A stretch of DNA of 19,681 nucleotides from JACJXF01 sp964349045 (GCA_964349045.1 CAYGFI010000090.1:1-19681); one strand, 5' to 3'. Positions 1-7,863 are shown, numbered from the stretch's first letter. Made by a program: numbers and translations. The notes: a model not told the origin generated them from the sequence alone.

Positions 1-1391
1 TCAATATCGGTATAAAAAAACTGAAGCATGGATGCGAAAATTTCTTTATCTACTGATTGATTAAAGTTTTTGAAAAATCCATTAACTGTAATCTTAAACT
101 TAGTAACTGCATCTATTTTTTCCTCCCGGCTCAAGTCCATTGATGATGAAATAAAAGAACTGAAATCGAGAGCAAAATCAGTTAATTCTGCAGCCATAAC
201 GCTTTCTCCTGAATATTCGTAAACCAGGCTATATTTGGAAATTTCTGCGTTCAGGTCTCTTATATGTGCTAAGACATCACCGTATTTTGAATTCCTTTCC
301 GGGCTTGAGAGGGTCCATTCCTGAAACCTGTCTTCCACCATTTTCTTTTTTGCTAATCCGTTTGTTCGTTCAAGTCCGATAATAACTCCCTGCCATTTTT
401 TCCATGCATTACTTATCGAACGATACTTAGAGGCGTACATAATACGTGTAGTATCATTTTGTCGCATGTATTTATCAATTATTTTCAGACGGGCATCACG
501 GATTGCGATTTTTCGTGGCAGAAGAGAATTCAGCATCAAACTGATTTCATCGGCAATAATGTATTCATTAGTAGTTCCCGGGTAACCCATTATCATAGTA
601 AAGTCTCCTTCTTTAACACCTGAGGTGGAAATCGTAAGATGTTTTTTACTTTTGTAAGGAGTATTTTCGGGGGAGTAGCTTGCCGGCTCATTATCCTTAC
701 CGGCATAAATCCGGAACAGGCTGAAATCGCCAGTATGCCTGGGCCATATCCAGTTATCCAAATCCTCCCCGTAATTTCCTATTGCGCTGGGAGGAGCGCC
801 GACCAAACGGATATCATTGTATTCCTGATAGATAAACATATAATATTCATTGCCATAATAAAAAGGTTTTATAACCGATTTAAATGCTGTATTTGAACCA
901 GATTCCCTTTTAAGCCGACCCGCACGAGCCTGAACGATACTATCCCGCAATGCTTCAGGAGTATCTGATGTAACTGAATCCAGAATTTTCGCAGTTACAT
1001 CCTCAATCCGGATCAGAAATGTAACTTTTAATCCTGAATTTGGCAGTTCCTGATCCCGGCTCATTGCCCAGAATCCATCTGTAAGATAATCGTTACCAAC
1101 TGAGCTATGCGATTGAATAGCGCTATATCCACAATGGTGATTGGTCAATATTAATCCATCTTCAGATATCAGCTCGCCAGTGCAACCTCCCCCGAAAATA
1201 ACAATTGCATCTTTAAGTGAAGCCTGATTTATGCTGTAAATATCTTCGGCCGTCAGTTTAAGTCCCTGTTTTTGCATAATATCTATGTTATAATGTTGCA
1301 ATAACATGGGGATCCACAGACCTTCCTCTCCCTGAGCAGGTGTGATTAAAACTGAAAAATATAAGGCAGTAATTAATTTCGCGATTCGCAT
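1..1391 (-). CDS. S46 family dipeptidyl-peptidase (DPP7/DPP11-like), 3' end cut by window edge
   Basis: The ORF opens with ATG at 1391 and stays open to the window's left edge, giving 463 codons of a family usually about 700-720 residues long. The C-terminal third is therefore outside the window. Residues 1-21 look like a Sec signal peptide: R2/K5, a hydrophobic stretch 6-17, then a PAQG cleavage region. The mature protein begins near GLWIP, typical of S46. The trypsin-like catalytic His is in TNHHC (His86). The catalytic Asp is in WPRHTGDFSLFR (Asp222), preceded by the NWIW residues (213-216) that hold the substrate amino terminus in this family. The nucleophilic Ser (about residue 650) and the adjacent residue that separates DPP7 from DPP11 specificity are not visible, so the substrate class is open. 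By family knowledge these are periplasmic enzymes that release dipeptides from the N termini of oligopeptides. It follows maf by 17 bp and is probably co-transcribed with it. Confidence 0.93.
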   Translation of the reverse strand, partial: MRIAKLITALYFSVLITPAQGEEGLWIPMLLQHYNIDIMQKQGLKLTAEDIYSINQASLKDAIVIFGGGCTGELISEDGLILTNHHCGYSAIQSHSSVGNDYLTDGFWAMSRDQELPNSGLKVTFLIRIEDVTAKILDSVTSDTPEALRDSIVQARAGRLKRESGSNTAFKSVIKPFYYGNEYYMFIYQEYNDIRLVGAPPSAIGNYGEDLDNWIWPRHTGDFSLFRIYAGKDNEPASYSPENTPYKSKKHLTISTSGVKEGDFTMIMGYPGTTNEYIIADEISLMLNSLLPRKIAIRDARLKIIDKYMRQNDTTRIMYASKYRSISNAWKKWQGVIIGLERTNGLAKKKMVEDRFQEWTLSSPERNSKYGDVLAHIRDLNAEISKYSLVYEYSGESVMAAELTDFALDFSSFISSSMDLSREEKIDAVTKFKITVNGFFKNFNQSVDKEIFASMLQFFYTDI

Positions 1392-1408
1392 ACTTACAAA
1401 TTATAAAC

Positions 1409-1993
1409 TTAGATAAAAACTTCCAACTCCCGATATAATTTTTGTACCGGTAATCCCATCACATTAAAATATGATCCATTTATTTTTTCTATTCCGATAT
1501 AACCAATCCATTCCTGAATTCCATAACCACCAGCTTTATCGAAGGGTTTGCAGGTTTCTATATAATACCTGATCTCTTCAGGGGCCAATTTTGTAAAATA
1601 CACTTCGCTATGCGAATAAAACGTGCTTGTTTTAAAATTTTTTCTAACGCAGACGCCGGTAATTACTTCATGCATGGTGCCAGACAGGGAGGTGAGGATT
1701 TCAAATGCCTCCGTTGCATTTGCAGGTTTTTTTACAATATGATTGTTATGCCAGACAATGGTATCTGCTGTAACAAGAATTTCGCTATCTGGAATTTCAC
1801 CGTATGCCTTAGATTTCATTTCGGCCAGGTAAACAGGGATTTGAAATTTATCAAGTCCTTCCGGATATCTTTCTTCAACATCAAGGGGGATAGCCAGTCT
1901 GAAAGGGATTCCTGTTTCCTGGAGCAGCTTCATTCGGCGAGGCGATCTGGATGCAAGAACCAGCGTGTATTTCCTGAGTTTTTCCTTAAGCAT
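1409..1993 (-). CDS. maf: Maf family nucleotide pyrophosphatase
   Basis: The product has 194 residues, the normal Maf length. The N-terminal nucleotide-binding motif LASRSPRR (residues 13-20) is present. The central VTADTIV and the following KKPANATEA and LSGTMHEVITGV blocks match the family's conserved metal- and base-contacting segments. The SG-x-x-HEVITGV form suggests the dTTP/UTP pyrophosphatase subgroup (YhdE-like) rather than the 7-methyl-GTP subgroup, but this is inference. The enzyme is cytoplasmic and hydrolyses non-canonical or excess nucleoside triphosphates to the monophosphate and pyrophosphate. It starts 5 bp after the stop of the UbiA-type prenyltransferase gene and lies 17 bp before the S46 peptidase, so the three look like one transcript. 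A 130-residue ORF on the opposite strand at 1610-2002 is only its shadow. Confidence 0.95.
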   Translation of the reverse strand: MLKEKLRKYTLVLASRSPRRMKLLQETGIPFRLAIPLDVEERYPEGLDKFQIPVYLAEMKSKAYGEIPDSEILVTADTIVWHNNHIVKKPANATEAFEILTSLSGTMHEVITGVCVRKNFKTSTFYSHSEVYFTKLAPEEIRYYIETCKPFDKAGGYGIQEWIGYIGIEKINGSYFNVMGLPVQKLYRELEVFI

Positions 1994-1998
1994 TTTAA

Positions 1999-2970
1999 TT
2001 AGATTATTTGATTTAAAACGATATACTGAACTACGAAAGAATAAAGTATTCCGGCCAGCATGATGAGCTTTGTAATCTGGCTGGCAACATGAAAATCATT
2101 TCTGGTCTGAGCGATTATTATCTTATAAAGTAAAAGAAAAAAAGGGATAACAAGAAACAACAGGAAATACCCTCCCGTGATATAATCCAATGAAATCCCC
2201 CTATATAACAGAAACCTGATGAATATTCCTGTTAATAAGCTTAAACATACCAATATGACAGATACAATTACAATTTTGGTATTTTTCCGGCCGATAATGA
2301 TCGGAAGAGTATTCATACCAAAAGCGCTATCGCCTTCAAAATCTTCTGCATCCTTAATAATTTCACGAAGCAGAGTGGTGAGAAATGCGAAAAAAGAAAA
2401 TGCCATGATCCAGAAAAAAATGTAATTGAAATTTGCCTGATGGCTAATCATTATCAGTCCATATTTCTTATTAAGCAATGGCATTTCGAAAAGAATTACC
2501 ATCAGAGGAACGATCCCTGTCATAACACTGACAACCAGATTGCCCACTAAAAATTGTCGCTTGTAGTTTGTTGAGTAGAACCAAAGAAGACCGGAAGCCA
2601 GCACAAATATCAGGGCTAACTGAGATACACCGATATAAAATGAAAGGTATATTCCGAGGACAATGCCGGTAAAATTAAGTATGAAATGCAGAAGCATTGC
2701 CTGTCGTCGTTGAATGCCGCGATCGATAACTACTTCACCCGGGCGGTTTACACGATCAGTTCCGGTATCGAAATAATCGTTAATGACATATCCTGCAGCT
2801 GCAATAAGAACAGTAGAAATCACCAACAATAAAAAATGAAATCCATTAAGCTGGAGTTCAAAATTATTTATTTTCAGAAAGGGATAGATAATACAATAGC
2901 GCATGATATATTGCGTGGCAGCAATAATCAGGAGGTTTTGGAAGCGTATTAATCGTAAAACAGCTAGCAC
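1999..2970 (-). CDS. UbiA family prenyltransferase, geranylgeranylglycerol-phosphate geranylgeranyltransferase-like
   Basis: This is a 323-residue integral membrane protein with about eight or nine hydrophobic helices. The two aspartate-rich Mg-diphosphate motifs of the UbiA superfamily are intact. The first is NDYFDTGTD with N64, D65, D68, D72 and the trailing RVNRP. The second is REIIKDAEDFEGD with D207, D210 and D214. The RVNRPGE tail and the second-motif KDxxDxxGD form are typical of proteins annotated as digeranylgeranylglyceryl-phosphate synthase in Bacteroidota. The true substrate in bacteria is uncertain, and a quinone or other polyprenyl acceptor is possible. The start codon is GTG. 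An in-frame TAA lies a few codons upstream, and the next ATG (residue 23) would remove the first helix. It is 5 bp upstream of maf. The 104-bp gap before it holds paired CATAAC/GTTATG elements. Confidence 0.88.
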   Translation of the reverse strand: MLAVLRLIRFQNLLIIAATQYIMRYCIIYPFLKINNFELQLNGFHFLLLVISTVLIAAAGYVINDYFDTGTDRVNRPGEVVIDRGIQRRQAMLLHFILNFTGIVLGIYLSFYIGVSQLALIFVLASGLLWFYSTNYKRQFLVGNLVVSVMTGIVPLMVILFEMPLLNKKYGLIMISHQANFNYIFFWIMAFSFFAFLTTLLREIIKDAEDFEGDSAFGMNTLPIIIGRKNTKIVIVSVILVCLSLLTGIFIRFLLYRGISLDYITGGYFLLFLVIPFFLLLYKIIIAQTRNDFHVASQITKLIMLAGILYSFVVQYIVLNQII

Positions 2971-3011
2971 CTTAATTATATTGATGGTATTTTAAGTAAT
3001 ATATTTTTTTG

Positions 3012-3065
3012 CATAACTCTGTGTTATGGATCAGAAGTTACACAAAATTTTAAGTATAACCATAA
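3012..3065 (-). repeat. Overlapping inverted repeats in the leader of the UbiA-type gene
   Basis: In the 104-bp gap between the HAD phosphatase and the prenyltransferase, CATAAC (3012-3017) is complementary to GTTATG (3023-3028) across a 5-base loop. The same right arm, read as TTATGG (3024-3029), is also complementary to CCATAA (3060-3065). The two stems share bases and exclude each other. In the direction of transcription (minus strand) the small hairpin is followed by an A-run, not a T-run, so it is not a standard terminator. The role is unknown, and chance is possible in such AT-rich sequence. Confidence 0.35.
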
Positions 3066-3074
3066 TTAAAAACC

Positions 3075-3596
3075 CTACCAGCTAAAAGCATCACCGTCCA
3101 TCCATTTTCCCTGCAAGCGTAGCACCTGTTCCAGCACATCTCTCACACAACCCTCCCCTCCTGCTTTATCTGAAATGTAATATGAAATTGCTTTAATTTC
3201 TTCAACCGCATCAGACGGGCAAGTTGGAACTCCAACCATTTGCATAACTTCATAATCCGGCAGGTCATCTCCCATATAGAGGATGCTTTCAGGTTTCAGA
3301 TCGTTCTTAAGGAGAAAGTCTTTAAAATCCTTCATTTTATTATGTGACCCCAGATAGATGTCAGATATACCCAGTTTTTCAAATCTGTTTCTCACCGATT
3401 CTGAAATTCCGCCTGATATTATCCCGATTATATATTTTTTTCTGACAGCATAGAAGACTGCATATCCATCTTTAATATTCATAGTTCGCATCATATCGCC
3501 GGAAGGATGCAAAATGACTTTGGAACTTGCGAAAACACCATCAATATCAAAAACAAAAGCCTTGACTTTTAACAGATCCCCCTTAAAATTACTCAT
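3075..3596 (-). CDS. KdsC-like HAD phosphatase (3-deoxy-D-manno-octulosonate-8-phosphate phosphatase type)
   Basis: The product has 173 residues, the size of the cap-less C0-type HAD phosphatases that work as tetramers, such as KdsC. HAD motif I is FVFDIDGVF, with the nucleophile Asp17 and the acid/base Asp19. Motif II is in IISGG (residues 59-63). The Lys of motif III is probably K87 or K89 in the SHNKMKD segment. Motif IV is GDDLPD (Asp110/Asp111). The end contains ISDKAGGEGCVRDVLE, matching the GGxGxVRE segment of KdsC. The family member KdsC removes phosphate from KDO-8-phosphate in lipopolysaccharide core synthesis. With no other kds gene in the window, the exact substrate is inferred. 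The gene starts 14 bp after the DUF2520 gene and is probably co-transcribed with it. The following gap to the UbiA-type gene is 104 bp. Confidence 0.9.
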   Translation of the reverse strand: MSNFKGDLLKVKAFVFDIDGVFASSKVILHPSGDMMRTMNIKDGYAVFYAVRKKYIIGIISGGISESVRNRFEKLGISDIYLGSHNKMKDFKDFLLKNDLKPESILYMGDDLPDYEVMQMVGVPTCPSDAVEEIKAISYYISDKAGGEGCVRDVLEQVLRLQGKWMDGDAFSW

Positions 3597-3610
3597 TTAC
3601 CTGATTTATT

Positions 3611-4393
3611 TTACCTGGTTGATTTTGTGTTCTGTATACTACGACTTGTAAAAGTATATATTTTTTGCAATAGCGCCTGGTTTTCGAGCATTTTAATATG
3701 CTTGTTAATTGTATTGGTATCATTCCTTACAGCAGGACCAGTTTGAGCTTCAGCAGGGTTCATCGTCAGAGATTTCCTGAAAGTTTCTTCAATTAAAGGT
3801 TTAAGAATCTCGGGGTCAAGATTTTTATACTGAAGTATTTCTGAAGAGGCTACAAGCATGTGATTGGTGAAATTACAGGCGAATACTGCAGCGAGGTGAA
3901 TCCATTTCCTGGTTTCGGAATCAGTTATATAAACCTTTTTTGAGATTATTCGGGCAATCCTTTTAATATTCAATAGTGTTTTTTTATCACCTGCTTCAAT
4001 GAGAAAAGGAACTTCAACCAGATCCAGTTCAATATTCCTGGTGAAGGTCTGAAGAGGATACATGACTCCGGGATACCGGAATTTTTCTCCGAACACTTCT
4101 AATCCAATACTTCCTGCAGTATGAACAATAAGTTTATCGCAGGTTTTAAACTCCTTAAAAAAACCGGGTAAGATCAGATCCGGCAATGCAACAAGGTAAA
4201 AATCTGCATTTGTCAATATTTTACTGATGGTTGTAGTGTAGCCAGCTTTATAAGTATCGGCCAGCAAGCGGGCGGATTTACCAGTTCGGCTATAAACCTG
4301 CATAAGATCGAAACCTTCGCTGCAAAGCTTTCTCACCAGGTGTGTAGCAACATTTCCTGCGCCAATACATACAAAGCAAGTTGATTGATTCAT
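3611..4393 (-). CDS. Rossmann-like protein with DUF2520 domain
   Basis: The chosen ATG at 4393 gives 260 residues. An ATG two codons upstream (4399) is equally possible. An open frame continues up to 4444 but adds only a hydrophobic, non-conserved lead. The N-terminal half is a dinucleotide-binding Rossmann fold with CIGAGNVATHL (glycines 11 and 13) directly at the start of the first strand, as in F420/NADP-dependent oxidoreductases. The conserved HTAGS (His91) and GVMYPLQTFT segments follow. The C-terminal half is helical, with the HLAAVFACNFTNHM helix typical of DUF2520. The family resembles 6-phosphogluconate-dehydrogenase-fold reductases, but I know of no established reaction. It is 14 bp upstream of the KdsC-like gene, and this pair recurs in Bacteroidota genomes as I recall them. 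There is no signal peptide, so it is probably cytoplasmic. Confidence 0.88.
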   Translation of the reverse strand: MNQSTCFVCIGAGNVATHLVRKLCSEGFDLMQVYSRTGKSARLLADTYKAGYTTTISKILTNADFYLVALPDLILPGFFKEFKTCDKLIVHTAGSIGLEVFGEKFRYPGVMYPLQTFTRNIELDLVEVPFLIEAGDKKTLLNIKRIARIISKKVYITDSETRKWIHLAAVFACNFTNHMLVASSEILQYKNLDPEILKPLIEETFRKSLTMNPAEAQTGPAVRNDTNTINKHIKMLENQALLQKIYTFTSRSIQNTKSTR

Positions 4394-4460
4394 ACCCATA
4401 AAATCGGAAAACCATAAAAGTAAGAAGGAATTCAGGAAAAGCAAAAAAATAAAAACCGGA

Positions 4461-4913
4461 TCAGAACTTGCGAAGTCTCAGGAGTTTATCACACATTTCA
4501 TAGTTCTCATTGCTCTCGTAGTATTTTAAAAGCTCCTGAAAAAAATGAGGATTGTTGTATTGAGGATGTTTAATATCATATTTAACCTTACCGCTGACTG
4601 TTTGCATAAACAGTTTCTGAGAATCGTTTTCGGCTGTACTATTCATTTGTGATTCAACTGAATTTTCAGGGAAAAGATGCTTGTATTTTTCAATAAATTC
4701 TGACAGATCCAGCTGAATTTTTACAAAATCAGAATTTTCATTGAGTAATTGCCGGTTTTGTGAATATTTGCCATCGAGATCTTTTTTTCGGGTATTCAAA
4801 GAAATACCGGATAACAGTTTATCAATTTCTTCCTGATTAAACTGTATTTCTCTGTTATTCTGATTCACGTGCTCCTTCAGAATGTTTAAGAGTTTATGTA
4901 TTAGATTATTCAT
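4461..4913 (-). CDS. Hypothetical protein, 150 residues, charged and helical
   Basis: I do not recognise a family. The frame is open from 4967, but the ATG at 4913 is preferred: it begins MNNLIHKLLNILKEHV, a plausible amphipathic helix, and an A/G-rich stretch (AAAGGAAAAAGAAAAGAG) lies just before it. A TACTTTG element near 4965-4971, close to a Bacteroidota -7 box, would put the transcript start downstream of the 4967 codon, though no clear -33 box was found. The protein is rich in Asn, Lys, Glu and Gln and has no signal peptide or membrane segment. A low-complexity polar middle (about 95-110) leads to a C-terminal helical part ending in LLKYYESNENYEMCDKLLRLRKF-type sequence (residues about 127-150), which resembles one helical-repeat hairpin. 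It lies 67 bp before the DUF2520 gene and 147 bp after the acyl-CoA dehydrogenase gene. Confidence 0.75.
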   Translation of the reverse strand: MNNLIHKLLNILKEHVNQNNREIQFNQEEIDKLLSGISLNTRKKDLDGKYSQNRQLLNENSDFVKIQLDLSEFIEKYKHLFPENSVESQMNSTAENDSQKLFMQTVSGKVKYDIKHPQYNNPHFFQELLKYYESNENYEMCDKLLRLRKF

Positions 4914-5033
4914 TTGGAACTCTTTTCTTTTTCCTTTGCAAATTCTGTACCAGAAAACAAGTGCCAAAGTATGGAGTAACTAAAGCAGGAAATACTTAAA
5001 GTAAGGAGAAGCTCTGTTTTTTACTATTTTAAT

Positions 5034-5060
5034 GAACTTTACGAACTTTATAAACTTTCC
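5034..5060. repeat. Three imperfect tandem 9-mers after the acyl-CoA dehydrogenase gene
   Basis: GAACTTTAC (5034-5042), GAACTTTAT (5043-5051) and AAACTTTCC (5052-5060) follow one another without a gap, immediately beyond the stop codon of the acyl-CoA dehydrogenase gene. The copies are short and imperfect. They form no hairpin or T-run that would make a terminator. The stretch may be a simple-sequence slippage product or a weak binding site. Confidence 0.4.
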
Positions 5061-6779
5061 TTAGTACTTAAAAATCCCCAAATCTTTTAACTCAGAATTC
5101 CGGATATATTCCATCTTTTCGGAATTATCTGATTTGGCTTTTTTGATAAAGATTTCGGCGGAATTTCTGAATTCTTCATTCTTTAGTGCATCAAACATGA
5201 GGAGGTATCCCATTATTATATTACCTGACATTTCAACCAGGCGTCGTGCATGAAAATCAAGGAATTCGTCATCTCCGGCCGCATTCACAAGTCTTAGTGT
5301 TTCCTCAAACTGCACGGTAAGATCCAGGAGCATTTTTTTAAGAAACTGCAGCTCAGGTTTAATTTTCACTTCTTCAAATTCTTTAATACGACTGAGAAAA
5401 ACCCCTGTTGTAACTCCCCTGATAGCAGCAACAACCTGAAGCTGCGATGTACCTTCATAAATTGAAGTTATTCGGGCATCTCTGAAGATTCTTTCGATCG
5501 GGAAATCCTTCATAAAACCAGCCCCCCCATGTACCTGTAATGCATCATAGGCGATCTGATTACTATATTCGCTTGAAAATAATTTTAAAAGGGGAGTAAA
5601 AACATCTGCCAGTTTCTGATACTTTTTCATTTCAGTTCTCTCATCAGCTTCAAGTTTACGTTCTTCAGCAATGAAAATGTAAGCTTTATACATATCACAG
5701 TAACGAGCTGTCTCATACAATAACGTCCTCATTGCCTGCGTTTTGACCTTCATGTTTCTGAGAAGTTCATAAACAGCGGGAAAGGTGATAATGGCTTTCC
5801 CAAACTGGACTCTTTCATGAGCATATTTAAGGGCTTCGCGGTATGCAGCTTCAGCAAGACCTGCCGATTGTGCACCTATTCCCAGCCTGGCAGAGTTCAT
5901 CAGCGACATCACATATTTGATCAGTCCCATCTTCCTGTCGCCAATAAGTTTTGCCGGGGCATTTGTGAATACCATTTCGCAGGTTGGCGATCCTTTAATG
6001 CCTAACTTGTTTTCAATACGACGGATTTTCACGGCACGGTCTTTCCTGTCGTACAGAAAAAGCGACAGACCTCTCGCATCGGACGTACCCTCTTCACTAC
6101 GTGCCAGTACCAAAGCGATATCGGCATCTCCGTTGGTAATAAACCGTTTAACTCCGTTCAAATAATATGTGTCCTGGGATGGATTATAAGTCGCGGTGAT
6201 TGATTGGCCTTTTAACTGAACTGCCTGAAGGTCAGATCCTGCATCAGGTTCGGTAAGTACCATTGCCGCTGTTGCTCCTTCATTAAACAATGGAAGGTAT
6301 TGTGCTTTAAGTTCTTCGGATCCAAATTCATGGATAGTTTCTGCACAATCCTGTAATCCCCAGATATTGGCAAAACCAGCATCAGCTCTGGAAACAATCT
6401 CAGCAGCCATTACATAGGGTACGATAGGAAAGTTTAGTCCATTATATTTTCGCGGAAGTGACATGCCAATTAGTCCGGCTTTTGTCAGAACTTCATGATT
6501 CTGAGTAGTTCCTTGTGCATAAACCACTTCATTATTGATAAGTTGAGGACCGTCATGATCAACGGATTCTGCGTTGGGGGCAACTATATCTGCGGAAATT
6601 TCACCGATAATTTCCAGCACTTTTTCATAACTGTCCATTGCATCTTCGAAATCTACCGGGGCATAGTCGAATTTATCCTTATCTTCAAAATCCTTTTCCT
6701 TTAAGGAAACAATTTTTTTCATCAGTTGATGATGAAGGTGAAATTTCAGATCTTGATTATCATTGAAGAAATTTGCCAT
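5061..6779 (-). CDS. Acyl-CoA dehydrogenase family protein, long form with C-terminal extension
   Basis: The enzyme oxidises an acyl-CoA to the trans-2-enoyl-CoA and passes electrons through FAD to ETF. The N-terminal helical domain spans about 45-170. The middle beta domain has MVLTEPDAGSDL (173-184) and the FAD-contacting YYLNGVKRFITNGD (205-218). The C-terminal helical domain has HERVQFGKAI (321-330), DALQVHGGAGFMKDFPIER and SIYEGTSQLQ. The last provides the catalytic base Glu442 at the position used in short- and medium-chain enzymes. At 572 residues it is longer than the usual 380-400. About 120 extra residues after the YEGT motif form a helical tail like that of FadE-like long forms in Bacteroidota. 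The chain-length preference is not readable. It follows etfA by 32 bp, so electron acceptor and dehydrogenase are encoded together. The ATG at 6779 is the only sensible start. Confidence 0.95.
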   Translation of the reverse strand: MANFFNDNQDLKFHLHHQLMKKIVSLKEKDFEDKDKFDYAPVDFEDAMDSYEKVLEIIGEISADIVAPNAESVDHDGPQLINNEVVYAQGTTQNHEVLTKAGLIGMSLPRKYNGLNFPIVPYVMAAEIVSRADAGFANIWGLQDCAETIHEFGSEELKAQYLPLFNEGATAAMVLTEPDAGSDLQAVQLKGQSITATYNPSQDTYYLNGVKRFITNGDADIALVLARSEEGTSDARGLSLFLYDRKDRAVKIRRIENKLGIKGSPTCEMVFTNAPAKLIGDRKMGLIKYVMSLMNSARLGIGAQSAGLAEAAYREALKYAHERVQFGKAIITFPAVYELLRNMKVKTQAMRTLLYETARYCDMYKAYIFIAEERKLEADERTEMKKYQKLADVFTPLLKLFSSEYSNQIAYDALQVHGGAGFMKDFPIERIFRDARITSIYEGTSQLQVVAAIRGVTTGVFLSRIKEFEEVKIKPELQFLKKMLLDLTVQFEETLRLVNAAGDDEFLDFHARRLVEMSGNIIMGYLLMFDALKNEEFRNSAEIFIKKAKSDNSEKMEYIRNSELKDLGIFKY

Positions 6780-6811
6780 TTTCTTTATGTTTTACTTTTA
6801 CAAAGTCGGGA

Positions 6812-7831
6812 TTATTTGGAATTTTTCTTATAATATTTAATCAATTTTGGAAGGACTTCAGCTGCATCACCAATTATAACATAATCGGCAATCTGGTTAA
6901 TGGGCGCCTGCCTATCGATATTGATTGAAATAACCATTGCTGAGTCGGCCATACCGGCTCTGTGTTGGATTTGCCCTGATATCCCAACCGCGATATACAA
7001 TTTAGGACGAACGGTAACACCAGTTTGTCCAATCTGCCGGGCATGTTCGACATATCCGGCATCAACTGCAGCTCTTGATCCTCCCACTTCAGCCCCAAGT
7101 ACATCAGCCAGGTCAAAGAGCAGTTTAAAATTAGCTTTGGATCCGACGCCATAACCACCGGCAACAATAATTCCTGCATTTTTGATATTTACCTTTTTGT
7201 TTTCCATGTGACGCTCAATGATTTTAACAACAAAATCAGCATCGTTAAGGTATTTATCCGTATCAATGTTTTTAACGACTCCCTTATAGTTCTCCCTGAA
7301 GATTTCTTTCTTCATCACACCTTCTCTCACAGTGGCGAGCTGGGGACGGGTTTCAGGATTAACGATGGTTGCAACAATATTTCCGCCAAAAGCAGGTCGT
7401 ATCTGATAAAGTAGATTCTCATACTCAATGTTGGCTTTCTTGTCGCTATGTCCCCCGATTTCCAGGCCAGTACAATCGGCAGTAAGTCCAACCTTCAAAG
7501 CAGAAGCAATACGCGGAGCCAGATCACGTCCAACTGATGTGGCGCCAAACAGGGCTATTTGAGGTTTTTCCTGTTCTAATACATGCCTGAGCAGGGCGCT
7601 ATGAGGTAAGGTAAGGTAGGGGGCAAGACGCTTATCATCGCCAATGTGAATTACATCCGCGCCATACGGGAACAATTGCTTTTCAATACCTTTAAGCTCA
7701 GATCCCAGTATAACAGCTTCAACTTTACAGGATAACTGATCTGCAAGATTTCTGGCTTTAGTAAGTAATTCAAGACTCACATCAGCAATCAGGCCATCTT
7801 CGATCTCACAATAAACGAATATATTATTCAC
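6812..7831 (-). CDS. etfA: Electron transfer flavoprotein alpha subunit
   Basis: This subunit holds the electron-carrying FAD in its C-terminal domain. The signature runs from GSRAAVDAGY (251-260) through RQIGQTGVTVRPKLYIAVGISG (about 265-286) to QHRAGM. The N-terminal domain contains GATSVGRDLAPRIASAL (96-112) and LTADCTGLEI, which are typical ETF-alpha segments. There is no ATG start. The frame opens after a TAA, with TTG at 7837 and GTG at 7831. The GTG is chosen because it gives MNNIFVYCEIEDG, the usual Bacteroidota EtfA beginning, and a 339-residue product; TTG would add two residues. It lies between etfB (about 32 bp upstream) and the acyl-CoA dehydrogenase gene, and works as a heterodimer with EtfB in the cytoplasm. 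Confidence 0.95.
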   Translation of the reverse strand: MNNIFVYCEIEDGLIADVSLELLTKARNLADQLSCKVEAVILGSELKGIEKQLFPYGADVIHIGDDKRLAPYLTLPHSALLRHVLEQEKPQIALFGATSVGRDLAPRIASALKVGLTADCTGLEIGGHSDKKANIEYENLLYQIRPAFGGNIVATIVNPETRPQLATVREGVMKKEIFRENYKGVVKNIDTDKYLNDADFVVKIIERHMENKKVNIKNAGIIVAGGYGVGSKANFKLLFDLADVLGAEVGGSRAAVDAGYVEHARQIGQTGVTVRPKLYIAVGISGQIQHRAGMADSAMVISINIDRQAPINQIADYVIIGDAAEVLPKLIKYYKKNSK

Positions 7832-7863
7832 AGGCAAAATTTTTTAATTCGACATGAAGATTA

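Noticed and set aside
639..896. An 85-residue plus-strand ORF opposite the S46 peptidase
   Set aside because: It is antisense to the conserved catalytic Asp region (WPRHTGDFS) of the peptidase and has no recognisable features.
1610..2002. A 130-residue plus-strand ORF opposite maf
   Set aside because: It lies wholly across the well-conserved Maf gene, has odd Cys/Phe/Arg-rich composition and matches no family; it is a shadow frame.
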